The notes below the pieces were generated by a model. The model made no database searches, had not been told where the DNA came from, and saw only the letters and a program-made list of their open reading frames with translations. DNA of 64,000 nt from Nocardia bhagyanarayanae (lineage in GTDB: Bacteria > Actinomycetota > Actinomycetes > Mycobacteriales > Mycobacteriaceae). Shown piece by piece: positions 15,893 to 24,617 of this stretch (positions are counted from its first letter, which is position 1; every line of letters starts with the position of its first letter). The position numbers were made by a program, and so were the translations under genes. Where the stretch lies: assembly GCF_006716565.1 (NCBI RefSeq), contig NZ_VFPG01000001.1, positions 1,798,001-1,862,000 on the forward strand. The letters run 5' to 3'.

Positions 15893-17200
15893 TCAGTTGG
15901 TGCGGATGCGCAGCCCCGGGTTGTCCGAGAGGACCACGCTGACCGGCTGCGCGAACAGCTGCGGCGTGTTGCCGGTGAGCGCGCCGATCAGGTTGGGGAT
16001 CTCGCAGATCGGGTAGTCGGCCACCGACGAGGCGCTGGAGATGCCGAGCGCGAGACGTCCGGTGACGATCGGGCCGCCGCTGTCGCCGGGCAGGGCGCAG
16101 ATGTTGGCCGAGAAGCTCTGCGTCAGTTCACGATCGCCGACCTGCACGGTCTGGTCGACGGCGTTGACGATGCCGCAGCTGAATCCGGTGCGCGAACCCG
16201 ATTTGCAGACCGGGGCGCCGACCACCGGGGTGGCCACACCGTCGATCGCGACCGGCGCGGCGCCGGGAACCCGCACGCTGTTGTTGCTGAAGCGGTCGGT
16301 GAAGGCGTCGTTGATCCGGATGATCGAGTAGTCCTGGTTGCCCAGCACCGACTTCTGGAACACGCCGAGCTGTGCGCCGCGCTGCTCCCGGGGCAGCAGC
16401 TCGTGCACGGCCGAGGCGTTGTCGAGATCGGGGTTGCAGTGGCCCGCGGAGATGTTCACGACGTTGCCCGCGCGATCGGTGCCGTTGAAACCGAACGAGC
16501 AGCGCAGCTGGCTCCCACCGCCCACCGACGCGTATCCGTCGCCGCCCGCGAGCGCGGCCCGGCTGTCGCCCTCGGCGATCGCGGTGCCCTGCGGCAGCTG
16601 CTCGGCCGCAACGGGCGGCGCGATCACGATGACCCGCGCCGGGTCGACGAAGCTGGGCATCGGCAGACCCGCCTGGTCCACCCGCACCGCGATGCTGTTG
16701 TTGACGGTGTCGATCACGACGCCGCGCACCAGGGCGGCGACCGCCTCGGGCTGGCCCTCCAGCCACCGCTCGAACGCGCTCTTCTCGCCGCGCAGCGCGG
16801 CCTCGCTCTTGGCGACGTTGCGGACCTCGAACCCGGCCGACGCGGCGGCGTTGCGCGCTTCCTCCGCGCCCGGCCCCTGCGCGATCGCGACGACGGCCTT
16901 GCCCGCGTCGTCGAGCCAAGCGCCACCGAAGACCTCCGGGTACTGGCGCTGCGCCGACGTGGCGAAGGCCGCGACCTGCTGGCCGAGCTCGGCGCGGCGC
17001 AGGTACTCCTCGGGGGAGATCTTCAGATCACGGGTGACCGCGGCGATGAGATCCGCGGGCAGGCCCGGGGCGGGTTCCGCATTCGCCACTGCCGCCGTCG
17101 GCCCGAACAGCAAGATCGCCGCCGAAGCGGCGATCACTGATTTCCGGAACCTGGTCTGTCGCGCAGCGGATCGGAACTGACCTATACGTGGCAGGAGCAT
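15893..17200 (-). CDS. Secreted S1-family serine protease with propeptide (A)
   Basis: 435 residues from ATG 17200. A signal peptide ends near residue 41 (Ala-Asn-Ala). A propeptide of about 180 residues follows, resembling the alpha-lytic/streptogrisin pro-region, then a chymotrypsin-like domain with a complete triad: His254 (Ser-Ala-Gly-His-Cys), Asp290 (Gln-Asp-Tyr-Ser) and Ser374 (Gly-Asp-Ser-Gly-Gly-Pro). Cysteine pairs at the His loop and near the Ser loop fit the disulfides of this subfamily. The enzyme should fold with its propeptide and mature by self-cleavage outside the cell. It lies 76 bases downstream of a paralogue on the same strand and has its own likely leaderless promoter. 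Confidence 0.9.
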   Translation of the reverse strand: MLLPRIGQFRSAARQTRFRKSVIAASAAILLFGPTAAVANAEPAPGLPADLIAAVTRDLKISPEEYLRRAELGQQVAAFATSAQRQYPEVFGGAWLDDAGKAVVAIAQGPGAEEARNAAASAGFEVRNVAKSEAALRGEKSAFERWLEGQPEAVAALVRGVVIDTVNNSIAVRVDQAGLPMPSFVDPARVIVIAPPVAAEQLPQGTAIAEGDSRAALAGGDGYASVGGGSQLRCSFGFNGTDRAGNVVNISAGHCNPDLDNASAVHELLPREQRGAQLGVFQKSVLGNQDYSIIRINDAFTDRFSNNSVRVPGAAPVAIDGVATPVVGAPVCKSGSRTGFSCGIVNAVDQTVQVGDRELTQSFSANICALPGDSGGPIVTGRLALGISSASSVADYPICEIPNLIGALTGNTPQLFAQPVSVVLSDNPGLRIRTN

Positions 17201-17206
17201 GACCAG

Positions 17207-17212
17207 ACTATA
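17207..17212 (-). promoter_or_regulatory. -10 box giving a leaderless mRNA for protease A
   Basis: On the minus strand TATAGT is followed by six bases and ATG 17200, without a ribosome site. The start of transcription is therefore expected at the start codon. No convincing -35 box is seen. Confidence 0.5.
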
Positions 17213-17276
17213 TGGGGTCCGGGCCGGTATTCCCACCCGACCGGGACCCCATTTTTGCCCGAATCGGACTTATCGG

Positions 17277-18632
17277 CTATCCGGCGTTCGGTCGGGTCCG
17301 TACCTGGATGCCGCTGCCGATCCCGCCGCCCGCCGTCGCGTCGATGTCGGCGAGGATCGCGCGGATGGGAATGCCCAGCGTGGCGGTGCCGCCGTAGGGC
17401 GCGAGCGCGACGTTCGCCTCGTTGCAGTCCGGGGCGTCGGCGGCGTTGGAGCCGCTGGTGATGCCGAGCGCGAGGGTGCCGGAGACGATCGCGCCGCCGC
17501 TGTCGCCGCCGAGGGTGCACGCGGAGCTGGCGAAGCCGCGGATCGTCTTGGACTCGCCCTCCGCGGTGTAGAGCTGCGTCTCGACCCGGTCCGCGACCAC
17601 GAAACCGCAAGTGAACGTGGACGACTGGCCCGACTTGCACACCGGGGCGCCGGTGATCGGGTCGGCGGTGCCGGTGATCGCCAGGGTGGTGCCGTTGGCG
17701 CCGCGCACCGAGGGCTGGTCCATGCCCGCACGGACGGCGCGGTCGTTCAGCTTGATCACCGAGTAGTCCAGCGCGTTCTCGCCGCCGAGCGTGGCGCTCA
17801 CGAAGGTGCCGAGCTCGGGGCTGTTCGGGAGGTCCTTCAGATTGGGCAGGTAGACACCGGCCTCCTGGTTCGCCTTGCCGAGGTTCGGGTCGCAGTGGCC
17901 CGCGCTGATGTTGAGCGCGTTGCCTTCCGCGTCCACGCTGTTGAAGCCGAAGGAGCAGACGTCGACGTTGCGCAGCGAGGAATCGTGCAGCGAGCTGGGC
18001 GCGCTGATGTAGGTGTCGCCACCCATCGGCCTGCGCTCGACCGGGCCGCCGCTGCCGGGGGAGAGGATGACCTTGATGTTGGCGATCAGGGTCGGCAGGT
18101 TCAGCACGTGACCGGCGGGGGTGTTCGCGACGCTGAGCACGAGCTGGCTGTTCAGGAAGTCGATGGCCACCGAGTTGATCGCCTCGGACAGCTCGCGCGG
18201 CAGGGCGGTGATCCACTGGTTGAGCTGCATCAGCGAGCTTTCCAGGCTGTCCGCGGAGATCGGGGCGAGCCGGGTCTGGTAGCCGTCGGCCGCGGCGATG
18301 CTCGCGGCGTCCGGCGAGGTCACCGCGACGACGGCCTTGCCGTCGGCGGCCATCCACGCGCCCGCGAAGGAATCGGGGCGCTCGGAACGGAAGTCGCGGG
18401 CGTATTCCCTGAGCTGCTGGGCGCGCGCCGCGCGATCGAGGTACTCGGTGGGCGTCATCTTCAGATCGCGCGCGATCGCCTCGACCAGCTCCGCGGGCAG
18501 GGCGTCGGCGCTGAGCTGTGGCGGTGCGGGTTCCGCCGTCGCCGTGCCGGACAAGGGGGCCAGGAGAACGGTCGCCGCTGCTCCGAGAGAGGCTGCTTTG
18601 ACCGCGGCGCGACGCGCCACCAACTTGCGCAT
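17277..18632 (-). CDS. Secreted S1-family serine protease with propeptide (B)
   Basis: 451 residues from ATG 18632 with a GAAGGGA ribosome site. A signal peptide ends near residue 33 (Ala-Thr-Ala). A propeptide with the same Ile-Ala-Arg-Asp-Leu-Lys and Glu-Tyr-Leu elements as protease A precedes the catalytic domain, whose triad is His246 (Ser-Ala-Gly-His-Cys), Asp289 (Leu-Asp-Tyr-Ser) and Ser378 (Gly-Gly-Asp-Ser-Gly-Gly). The two genes are tandem paralogues that diverged in the propeptide and in the loop before the Asp. Secreted proteases of this type digest host or environmental protein; the target is unknown. Confidence 0.9.
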   Translation of the reverse strand: MRKLVARRAAVKAASLGAAATVLLAPLSGTATAEPAPPQLSADALPAELVEAIARDLKMTPTEYLDRAARAQQLREYARDFRSERPDSFAGAWMAADGKAVVAVTSPDAASIAAADGYQTRLAPISADSLESSLMQLNQWITALPRELSEAINSVAIDFLNSQLVLSVANTPAGHVLNLPTLIANIKVILSPGSGGPVERRPMGGDTYISAPSSLHDSSLRNVDVCSFGFNSVDAEGNALNISAGHCDPNLGKANQEAGVYLPNLKDLPNSPELGTFVSATLGGENALDYSVIKLNDRAVRAGMDQPSVRGANGTTLAITGTADPITGAPVCKSGQSSTFTCGFVVADRVETQLYTAEGESKTIRGFASSACTLGGDSGGAIVSGTLALGITSGSNAADAPDCNEANVALAPYGGTATLGIPIRAILADIDATAGGGIGSGIQVRTRPNAG

Positions 18633-18808
18633 GAAGTCCCTTCGTCGGCACGGAAGTGCCAGCTAAATCCGTGGGCCGTCGGCGGCGAACCCGTTGGCGC
18701 ACAGTCCTCGTCCAGCGACACCGATTCGGCCGAGAAACGTCGGACGAACCGGTCAGCGCTTCACTCTAGGGCACAAACCGCTTCCGTTCGCTATTAAACG
18801 ACTGCGAA

Positions 18809-19942
18809 TCAGCGGGGGCGATTGTTTCCGGGCGGCTGCCACTGCGGAGTCCACCATTCGTACGGGTTCTCGGAGTCGTACGGGTACCACGGGTTGGTGG
18901 GACGCGTGGTCGTCCGGCGCGAGGGCGCGGTGGTGGTCGGCGGCGCGGTGGCGCTCGGCGTGGTGGTCGACTCGGTGGTGGTCGGGGGCGGCGGCGCGGG
19001 CTCGGTGGTCGGCTCCGGTTCTACGGTCTCGGTGACGACCACCGGCGGCTCGGCGACCGGCGGCGCGGTGATCGGCGCGGGCGGTGGCGGCGGGAGGGCG
19101 GTGCTCGAGGTGCCGGACTGCGCGTCGCGCACCTGCGGAACGGCGGGCGATTCGTCGCCGCGGAACAGTACGGCGACGCCGAGGCCGCCGAGCGTCAGGC
19201 CGATGAACGCGGCGACCGCGATCAGCAGGGTGACGCGACGACGATCGCCGGATTCGGCAGGCGCCGCGGGTTTTTCGACCGGCGTCGCCTCGGTGAGCAG
19301 CTCGGTGGGCAGCGGCGTCGCGGGCATGGCCGCCGAGTACGCCTGCGCGGTGGGTTCGGGCACGGGCACCGCGGGGATCACGTCGGTCACCACGGTCGAG
19401 TTCTCGGCGGCGCTCGGATCCGGCGGCGTCGCGCCCGCGGGGGTGGCGAGCACCGAGGCCAGCGCGGCGCGTGCGGCGTCGTAGGCGAACGACTTGCCGG
19501 GTTCGGCGGTGTCGACCGCGGGCAGATCGGCCTCGCTGACCAGCACCACCGACTTCAGGCCCAGATAGTCCAGCGCCTCGCGCAGCGATTGCACCTGCTG
19601 GGCCGGCCAGGCGCCGGGGTGGGTGGCGTAGAACTCGGCCGCGCCGCTGAGGTGCTCGGTGGTCAGGTTGATCAGGCAGAACAGGGCGGTGGCGACCAGG
19701 TCTTCGGCGCGATAAGCCTCGCCGTCGTCGACGGAGATACCGGCGGGATTGCCTACCGCGCCGACGAAATCGGTGATGGAGTGCGAGTGGTCCGACGGCG
19801 CCTCGCCGCCGAGCACGGTGTCGCCGTCGTCGGACATGTGCAGCACCGACTCCCGGACGACGTAGTGCAGGTCGCCGGAGTCGGTGACGATCGCGGCGGT
19901 GCAGTCCTCATCGGCGATCCGCAGGCCCACCCCTGTGGCCAT
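18809..19942 (-). CDS. Truncated membrane Hsp70-like protein
   Basis: 377 residues from ATG 19942; the GAGGA site five bases upstream favours this over the GTG three bases earlier. The first 175 residues resemble the N-terminal actin-like lobe of the two larger Hsp70-like proteins, with the Glu-Asp-Leu-Val-Ala-Thr-Ala segment, but the second lobe and the adenosine motif are missing. A low-complexity linker leads to one membrane segment near residues 235-255 and then a Pro/Thr-rich outer tail ending in Trp/Pro-rich residues. With half the ATPase domain gone it cannot be a normal ATPase. It is the last gene of a three-gene operon with the LuxR regulator and the full Hsp70-like protein. Confidence 0.65.
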   Translation of the reverse strand: MATGVGLRIADEDCTAAIVTDSGDLHYVVRESVLHMSDDGDTVLGGEAPSDHSHSITDFVGAVGNPAGISVDDGEAYRAEDLVATALFCLINLTTEHLSGAAEFYATHPGAWPAQQVQSLREALDYLGLKSVVLVSEADLPAVDTAEPGKSFAYDAARAALASVLATPAGATPPDPSAAENSTVVTDVIPAVPVPEPTAQAYSAAMPATPLPTELLTEATPVEKPAAPAESGDRRRVTLLIAVAAFIGLTLGGLGVAVLFRGDESPAVPQVRDAQSGTSSTALPPPPPAPITAPPVAEPPVVVTETVEPEPTTEPAPPPPTTTESTTTPSATAPPTTTAPSRRTTTRPTNPWYPYDSENPYEWWTPQWQPPGNNRPR

Positions 19943-19984
19943 CACATTCCTCGTTTCGACGTCGATCGGGCCGCCCAGAGGCGA

Positions 19985-22546
19985 TCACACGAGCAACGAG
20001 CCGTGTCCCATGGCGCGGAGCATTGACAATAACTCCGAGCGGGATCGCGCACCGATCCGACGTCGGATCCGTGCGACGTGATGCTCCACCGTCTTCGCGG
20101 AGATGTACAGCCGGGCGCCGATCTCGCGGTAGGTCAATCCGAGCAGCACCAGTTCGGCGACTTCGCGTTCCCGCTCGCTCAGAATCGCGGCGCCGTCCGC
20201 CGGGGCGTCCGGGGTGTTCGAGGCGCGCGGCGTTGCGGTCGGCGGCACCGGCTGCTCCTGCGGCTTCGACTCGGCGCGCACCATGCGGGCCAGCTTGAGC
20301 AGCGCGGTCGCGGTCGAGGATTCGGCGGCCGACAGCGCGGCCTCGCTGGCCAGCCGGGCCGCGTCCCAGGTCAGGCCGATCTCGCGCAACCCGTTGACGG
20401 CCACCTCGACCGGCTTCACCTCGACCTGTCCGCGCAGCACCAGCACCCAAGTGCGGCCCGCGTCCACCAGCACGGCGGCGTGCCGGTCACCGGCCTCCGC
20501 GGCGGCCTTGAGCAGGCGCGCGTGCGGCAACAGTTCCGCGGGGCTCTCGTGCGCGATGGCGGCCTGCACGCCGTACCAGTGGAAGGCGTTGGCCCACGCG
20601 GGCGGCTGATCGAGGCGCTCGAGCAGGGCCAGCGTCGCGTCGACGAGCGGCGAGATGCGGCGTTCGTCGCGCAGCCGGATGCCTGCGAGCCAGAGCTCGC
20701 CGATCGGCAGCACGGTGAGTAGGTCGGCGTCGACGTCGTCGAAGAGCGGGTACGCGGCCTGCCAGGCGCGGGTCAGTGCGGCGTGGTCGCCGCCGCGGCG
20801 GGCCAGGCCCACCGCGACCCCGTGCGCGAGCAGCCGGTCGCGGACATCGAGCTGGTCCCAGTCGAAGGCGGCGACGGTGTTCGCCGCGGCTTGTTCGTCA
20901 CCGCCGAGCATGGCCGCCCACGCGGCGAGCACTTGGAGCTGGTGGCAGCGCAGCCCGCTGGTGGTCGCCCGGCGCAGCGCGTCACCGGCGCGGCGGGGCT
21001 CACCCGTGCTCAGGCACAGCAGGGTCGCGATGGAGACGGCCGTGCACGGCAGGAAACGGTCGACGCCGGAGTCGGCGTGCGCGGCCTGGATGAGCGCGGA
21101 AACCGCCGTGGGCGTTCCGCTTCCGTGATCGGTGAGGGAGTTCGCGAGCGCGGTCGCGATGAGTTGGGCGTGCGCGCCCGCCTGGGTGGGCGGCCAGTTG
21201 CCCGCCGTGCCGGACAGCTCGGTCGCGGCGGGCACATTGCCCGCCAGATACAGCACGGTGGCGCCCACCGCCCAGTCCGGGCCGACGCGGTTCGGGCCGA
21301 GCCAGCCGTAGAGCTGGGCGGCGCGGCCGATGAGGCCGCGGCGAGTCAGGACGCCAGCGCAGATCCGCACGGCGTCGGCGAGATCGGGTCCGTCGACGCC
21401 GGCCCTTGCCAGTACGGGTTCGGCCAGCCGCATGGCGGTCTCACCGTCGCCGGTGCGGGCGGCGGCCTCGGCCCAGCGCAGCGCGATCTGGTTCGCGTCG
21501 GCGCCGGCCGACGCGGCGGCGGCGTAGTAGCGGACGGCCTCGCGCCCGGCGGTTTCGGCTGCGGCGCAGAGGAATTCGGCGAGCCTTGGGTCACGGACGC
21601 CGGACTCGGCGAGCAGCAGCGCGGTGTGGTCGCGCAGCAGGCCCGCGTCCAGGCGTGCGGTGAGCAGCCTGCGCTGCACCGCGACGAACCTGCGGTCACC
21701 GAGCATGGTGCGCAGCGGCGCTACCGCTGGAGCGAGCAAGAGGTCTGCGTCGGTCACCAGGGCGGTGGCGCGGGCGCGGTCGATGAGGGACTGGGCGGCC
21801 GCGGATTCGACGCCGAGCACCTCGGTGAGTTCGCTGGAATCCAGGCCGGTTCCGGTGGTCGCGACGACCAGGGTCTCGAGCAGGTCGGGTTCCAGGTTGT
21901 CCAGCTGCGAGCGCGACCAGTCGGCCACCGCCTCGTCCACGACGCGAATCCCGGCGTCCAGGCGCGCCGAACAGGCCGCGGTGAGCGCCGCGACGACGCC
22001 GCCGCGGATGCCGCCGGTCTGCTGGTGGATGTGCTGGGCGACGGGTCGCGGCACCATCATGCCCAATTCCCTTGCGAAGGGCAGGATGTCGGCGACGCCG
22101 AGCGGTCGCAGGTCGACGATGCGCCCGCGCCGGGCCACCGCCTCGGCGAGGGTGCGCAGCTGCGGGTCGTGCGGGCGCGGCTGCACCGCGATCACCGCCG
22201 TGTAGTTGCCGGATTCGACTGCGGCGCAGAGCGTTTCCATTTCCGCCGCGCCCAAGGTGTGCGCGTTGTCGATGACGAGCGCGGGGCGGGGCGCGTCCGG
22301 GTCGACGCTGTCCACGTGGCCGTGGTGCGCGCCGTTCGTCGCCGCCGTCGGGCCGGGTGCGGCGACGTTGTCCTGCAAGGGAATCCCGCGTCCGCGCAGG
22401 CGCGTCCGTATCACCGAGAGCAAGGTGGACTTGCCGGTGCCCGATCGGCCGCGGATCAGGTAGACCGCCGGTTCCTGCTCGGCGCTGTCGAGTTCGCGCA
22501 GGATGTCGCGGGCGCTCGGCAGGGTGTCGAACGCCGTGTCAGCCAC
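19985..22546 (-). CDS. STAND/AAA ATPase with C-terminal LuxR HTH (IniR/Rv0339c-like regulator)
   Basis: 853 residues from GTG 22546, overlapping the upstream stop by eight bases. The N-terminus has a Walker A loop (Gly-Arg-Ser-Gly-Thr-Gly-Lys-Ser-Thr, about residues 30-38) and a Walker B strand (Leu-Val-Ile-Asp-Asn-Ala-His) near residue 95. A long helical repeat-like middle (about residues 270-760) suits ligand sensing. The C-terminal 65 residues are a LuxR/FixJ helix-turn-helix (Leu-Ser-Glu-Arg-Glu-Arg-Glu-Val and Ser-Ala-Lys-Thr-Val-Glu-His-His-Val). From memory this corresponds to M. tuberculosis Rv0339c, beside iniBAC there too and called IniR. It probably activates the divergent iniB promoter on envelope stress; that is inference. 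Confidence 0.85.
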   Translation of the reverse strand: MADTAFDTLPSARDILRELDSAEQEPAVYLIRGRSGTGKSTLLSVIRTRLRGRGIPLQDNVAAPGPTAATNGAHHGHVDSVDPDAPRPALVIDNAHTLGAAEMETLCAAVESGNYTAVIAVQPRPHDPQLRTLAEAVARRGRIVDLRPLGVADILPFARELGMMVPRPVAQHIHQQTGGIRGGVVAALTAACSARLDAGIRVVDEAVADWSRSQLDNLEPDLLETLVVATTGTGLDSSELTEVLGVESAAAQSLIDRARATALVTDADLLLAPAVAPLRTMLGDRRFVAVQRRLLTARLDAGLLRDHTALLLAESGVRDPRLAEFLCAAAETAGREAVRYYAAAASAGADANQIALRWAEAAARTGDGETAMRLAEPVLARAGVDGPDLADAVRICAGVLTRRGLIGRAAQLYGWLGPNRVGPDWAVGATVLYLAGNVPAATELSGTAGNWPPTQAGAHAQLIATALANSLTDHGSGTPTAVSALIQAAHADSGVDRFLPCTAVSIATLLCLSTGEPRRAGDALRRATTSGLRCHQLQVLAAWAAMLGGDEQAAANTVAAFDWDQLDVRDRLLAHGVAVGLARRGGDHAALTRAWQAAYPLFDDVDADLLTVLPIGELWLAGIRLRDERRISPLVDATLALLERLDQPPAWANAFHWYGVQAAIAHESPAELLPHARLLKAAAEAGDRHAAVLVDAGRTWVLVLRGQVEVKPVEVAVNGLREIGLTWDAARLASEAALSAAESSTATALLKLARMVRAESKPQEQPVPPTATPRASNTPDAPADGAAILSEREREVAELVLLGLTYREIGARLYISAKTVEHHVARIRRRIGARSRSELLSMLRAMGHGSLLV

Positions 22547-24323
22547 CGTTCCCCCCGAGGATCTCGCCCGGCGCGCGCAGCACTGTGCCGACCGCGCCGC
22601 CCACTCCGTCCACCACCTCACCGAGCGGTTCGGTCAGCACTTCGGTGGGGAGGTCCGGGGCCTGCGGTTGTTGCGGCTGCGGCACCGGTTGCGGCGCGGG
22701 GGGATTCGGGCCGGGAGTGGGTTGCGGCACTGGTTGCGGCGCCGGCTGTTCTCCGGGTGCGGGCTGTCCCGGCGCCGGTTGTCCGGGCGCGGGCTGGTTG
22801 TTCACCACCGCGACGGTGCTCGAGCCGGGGGCCGGGTTCGATGTCGAGCCCGGCTGTGCGGCACCGGGTTTCGGCTGTTGCGGTGCGCCGTTGCCAGTAT
22901 CGGTGACGGGGACGTCCGTCACGGGTGCGCCCGTGCCGCCCGGGGCCGCGACGTCGGCGGGTCCCGTCGGCGTGGACTGCTCGGCGGTCGGCGAGTTCGC
23001 CGGGGAGTGCGCGCCGGTGCCGATCGCGACGGTTCCGGTGGCGAGCAAGCCGATGACCAGGGCCGCGCCCGCGACGATCGCGGCGCGCTGGCGGCCGGTG
23101 AGCCTGCGGATACGGGAAACCGGCAGCGCGTTCTCCTTGCCGCCGGGACGGCTGGGCCGTTCGAGGGCGGGCAGCTCTTTGGTCTTCGGAGCGGCCGGGG
23201 TCTGGGCGAGCGCCGCGACCGGCGCGGTGTCGATCGCGCTGTCCAGCAGGTCTGCGGCCAGCGCGGCCGCCCCGCGTGCGCTGGTGTTGGCTGGTTCGGG
23301 CGCGGCGACCAGCGGGAGACCGAACTCGCTCGAGATCAGCTCACCTACCAACGGGATCGCGCCGCCGCCGCCCGTCAGCAGCACCCGGCTGATATCGCCG
23401 ATGTCGAGTCCGGCGCGGTGCACCGTGTCGCGGATCAGGTCGATCGAGGTGAGCAGCGGACCGCGGAGCAGTTCTTCGAGCTCGCCGCGGACCAAGCGGA
23501 TCTGGTCGCCCACGGGAGAAGTCGGATCGAGGCGGACGGGGACGACCGTAGCGGTATTTATGGAAAGCTCTTCTTTCGCATTTTTGCAGCGCTCTCGTAA
23601 TACCGACAATTCACGTTCCACGACCGGGTCGAACGGATCGAAATCATTTCCACGCAATGCGTTAGCCAGCACGTAACGCATCGTCAGCAGATCGAATTCC
23701 GAACCGGCGACCTCGGTGGAGCGCAGCGACGCGAGCAGGGCCGTCTGACTGCCGGTGCGCACCACCGAGACGGTCGACCCGGTCGCGCCGAGGTCGTAGA
23801 CCACCAGCGCGCCATCGCCGAGCGGACCGTGCGCGGCCTCGAGCCACTGCACCGCCGCTGTCGGCTCGGGAACGAGCGTCACTTCGTGTAGGCCCGCCGT
23901 GTCCAACGCGGCGCGCTGCACGTCGATCGTGTGCCGCGACCACCACGCCGGATGGCAGGCGACGACGGCGGCGGGCTGATCCCCTGTGGCATCGGCGATT
24001 TCGTCGATGAGACAGGTGACGGCCGTGGCGACCAAGTCCTCCGCCGCGTGCGCGGAACCGTTTTCGGCCAGGATGTCGACCGGATCGCCGACCCGAGCCA
24101 GAAACCCTTCCAGCACCGCGTCACTGGAGTGTCTTCCGGTGCGGCCGACGCCGGACCCGAAGGCGGGCGGGGCGTCCTGGCTCAGACGCAACACACTCGG
24201 GTGGCTCACGACGGCGCCGCCCGCGGCCGGGCATGCCTGGGTGTCGCCGATCTCACCCGTCGTCGCCACGGCGACCGAATTCGACGCTCCGACCTTGATG
24301 CCGAGCGCCAGACGCTGTGTCAT
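22539..24323 (-). CDS. Membrane-anchored Hsp70-like (actin-fold) protein, iniB-divergent
   Basis: 594 residues from ATG 24323 (GAGG eight bases upstream). It has the phosphate-1-like Gly-Ile-Lys-Val-Gly-Ala-Ser-Asn-Ser start, a phosphate-2 segment Val-Val-Tyr-Asp-Leu-Gly-Ala-Thr-Gly near residue 170 and an adenosine segment Leu-Leu-Thr-Gly-Gly-Gly-Gly-Ala-Ile-Pro near 310. The peptide-binding domain is replaced by a linker, one membrane segment near residues 410-435 and a Pro/Gln-rich outer tail with Pro-Ala-Pro-Gly-Gln repeats. A mild break in GC content occurs around 23550-23660. It is the first gene of the operon with the LuxR regulator and faces iniB across a 294-bp promoter region. A role as envelope-stress sensor or scaffold is inference. 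Confidence 0.78.
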   Translation of the reverse strand: MTQRLALGIKVGASNSVAVATTGEIGDTQACPAAGGAVVSHPSVLRLSQDAPPAFGSGVGRTGRHSSDAVLEGFLARVGDPVDILAENGSAHAAEDLVATAVTCLIDEIADATGDQPAAVVACHPAWWSRHTIDVQRAALDTAGLHEVTLVPEPTAAVQWLEAAHGPLGDGALVVYDLGATGSTVSVVRTGSQTALLASLRSTEVAGSEFDLLTMRYVLANALRGNDFDPFDPVVERELSVLRERCKNAKEELSINTATVVPVRLDPTSPVGDQIRLVRGELEELLRGPLLTSIDLIRDTVHRAGLDIGDISRVLLTGGGGAIPLVGELISSEFGLPLVAAPEPANTSARGAAALAADLLDSAIDTAPVAALAQTPAAPKTKELPALERPSRPGGKENALPVSRIRRLTGRQRAAIVAGAALVIGLLATGTVAIGTGAHSPANSPTAEQSTPTGPADVAAPGGTGAPVTDVPVTDTGNGAPQQPKPGAAQPGSTSNPAPGSSTVAVVNNQPAPGQPAPGQPAPGEQPAPQPVPQPTPGPNPPAPQPVPQPQQPQAPDLPTEVLTEPLGEVVDGVGGAVGTVLRAPGEILGGNGG

Positions 24324-24447
24324 TGGTGACCTCGTATGGGGAAAACCGTGGGATCCGGTAGTCGCTGCTGTTGTTCGATTGTCCGAGATAGCCGTGTGAT
24401 CCGGCCTGCCAGATCTGTCGGTTGCTGAGCGGCCGCCGTTACCGGGG

Positions 24448-24497
24448 TAGGGGAAAGAGCGGGGATATTCCCCTAATGGCGGGCGCGCCCCTAATGG
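24448..24497. promoter_or_regulatory. Three CCCCTA half-sites, candidate regulator binding region
   Basis: TAGGGGAA (24448-24455) and TTCCCCTA (24468-24475) are a perfect inverted repeat with a 12-base spacer. CCCCTAATGG at 24470-24479 is repeated exactly at 24488-24497, an 18-base offset. The cluster lies in the divergent region between the Hsp70-like/LuxR operon and iniB, a suitable place for an activator such as the LuxR protein encoded beside it. Confidence 0.5.
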
Positions 24498-24553
24498 GTC
24501 GCTCCCGCGATTGGTGGGGGTCCGCCCCGTTCCCCCGTAACGCGACGCGTGCC

Positions 24554-24559
24554 TAGCGT
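24554..24559 (+). promoter_or_regulatory. Possible -10 box of iniB
   Basis: TAGCGT fits TAnnnT; no good -35 box is visible 17 bases upstream, as expected for an activator-dependent promoter. A start near 24566 would leave a leader of about 52 bases ending in GGAGA before ATG 24618. Confidence 0.35.
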
Positions 24560-24617
24560 GAAATGCATTCCAACGAGTGCGGACGCGTGGTCCGCCGATC
24601 CCAGGAGACGATCCTCG

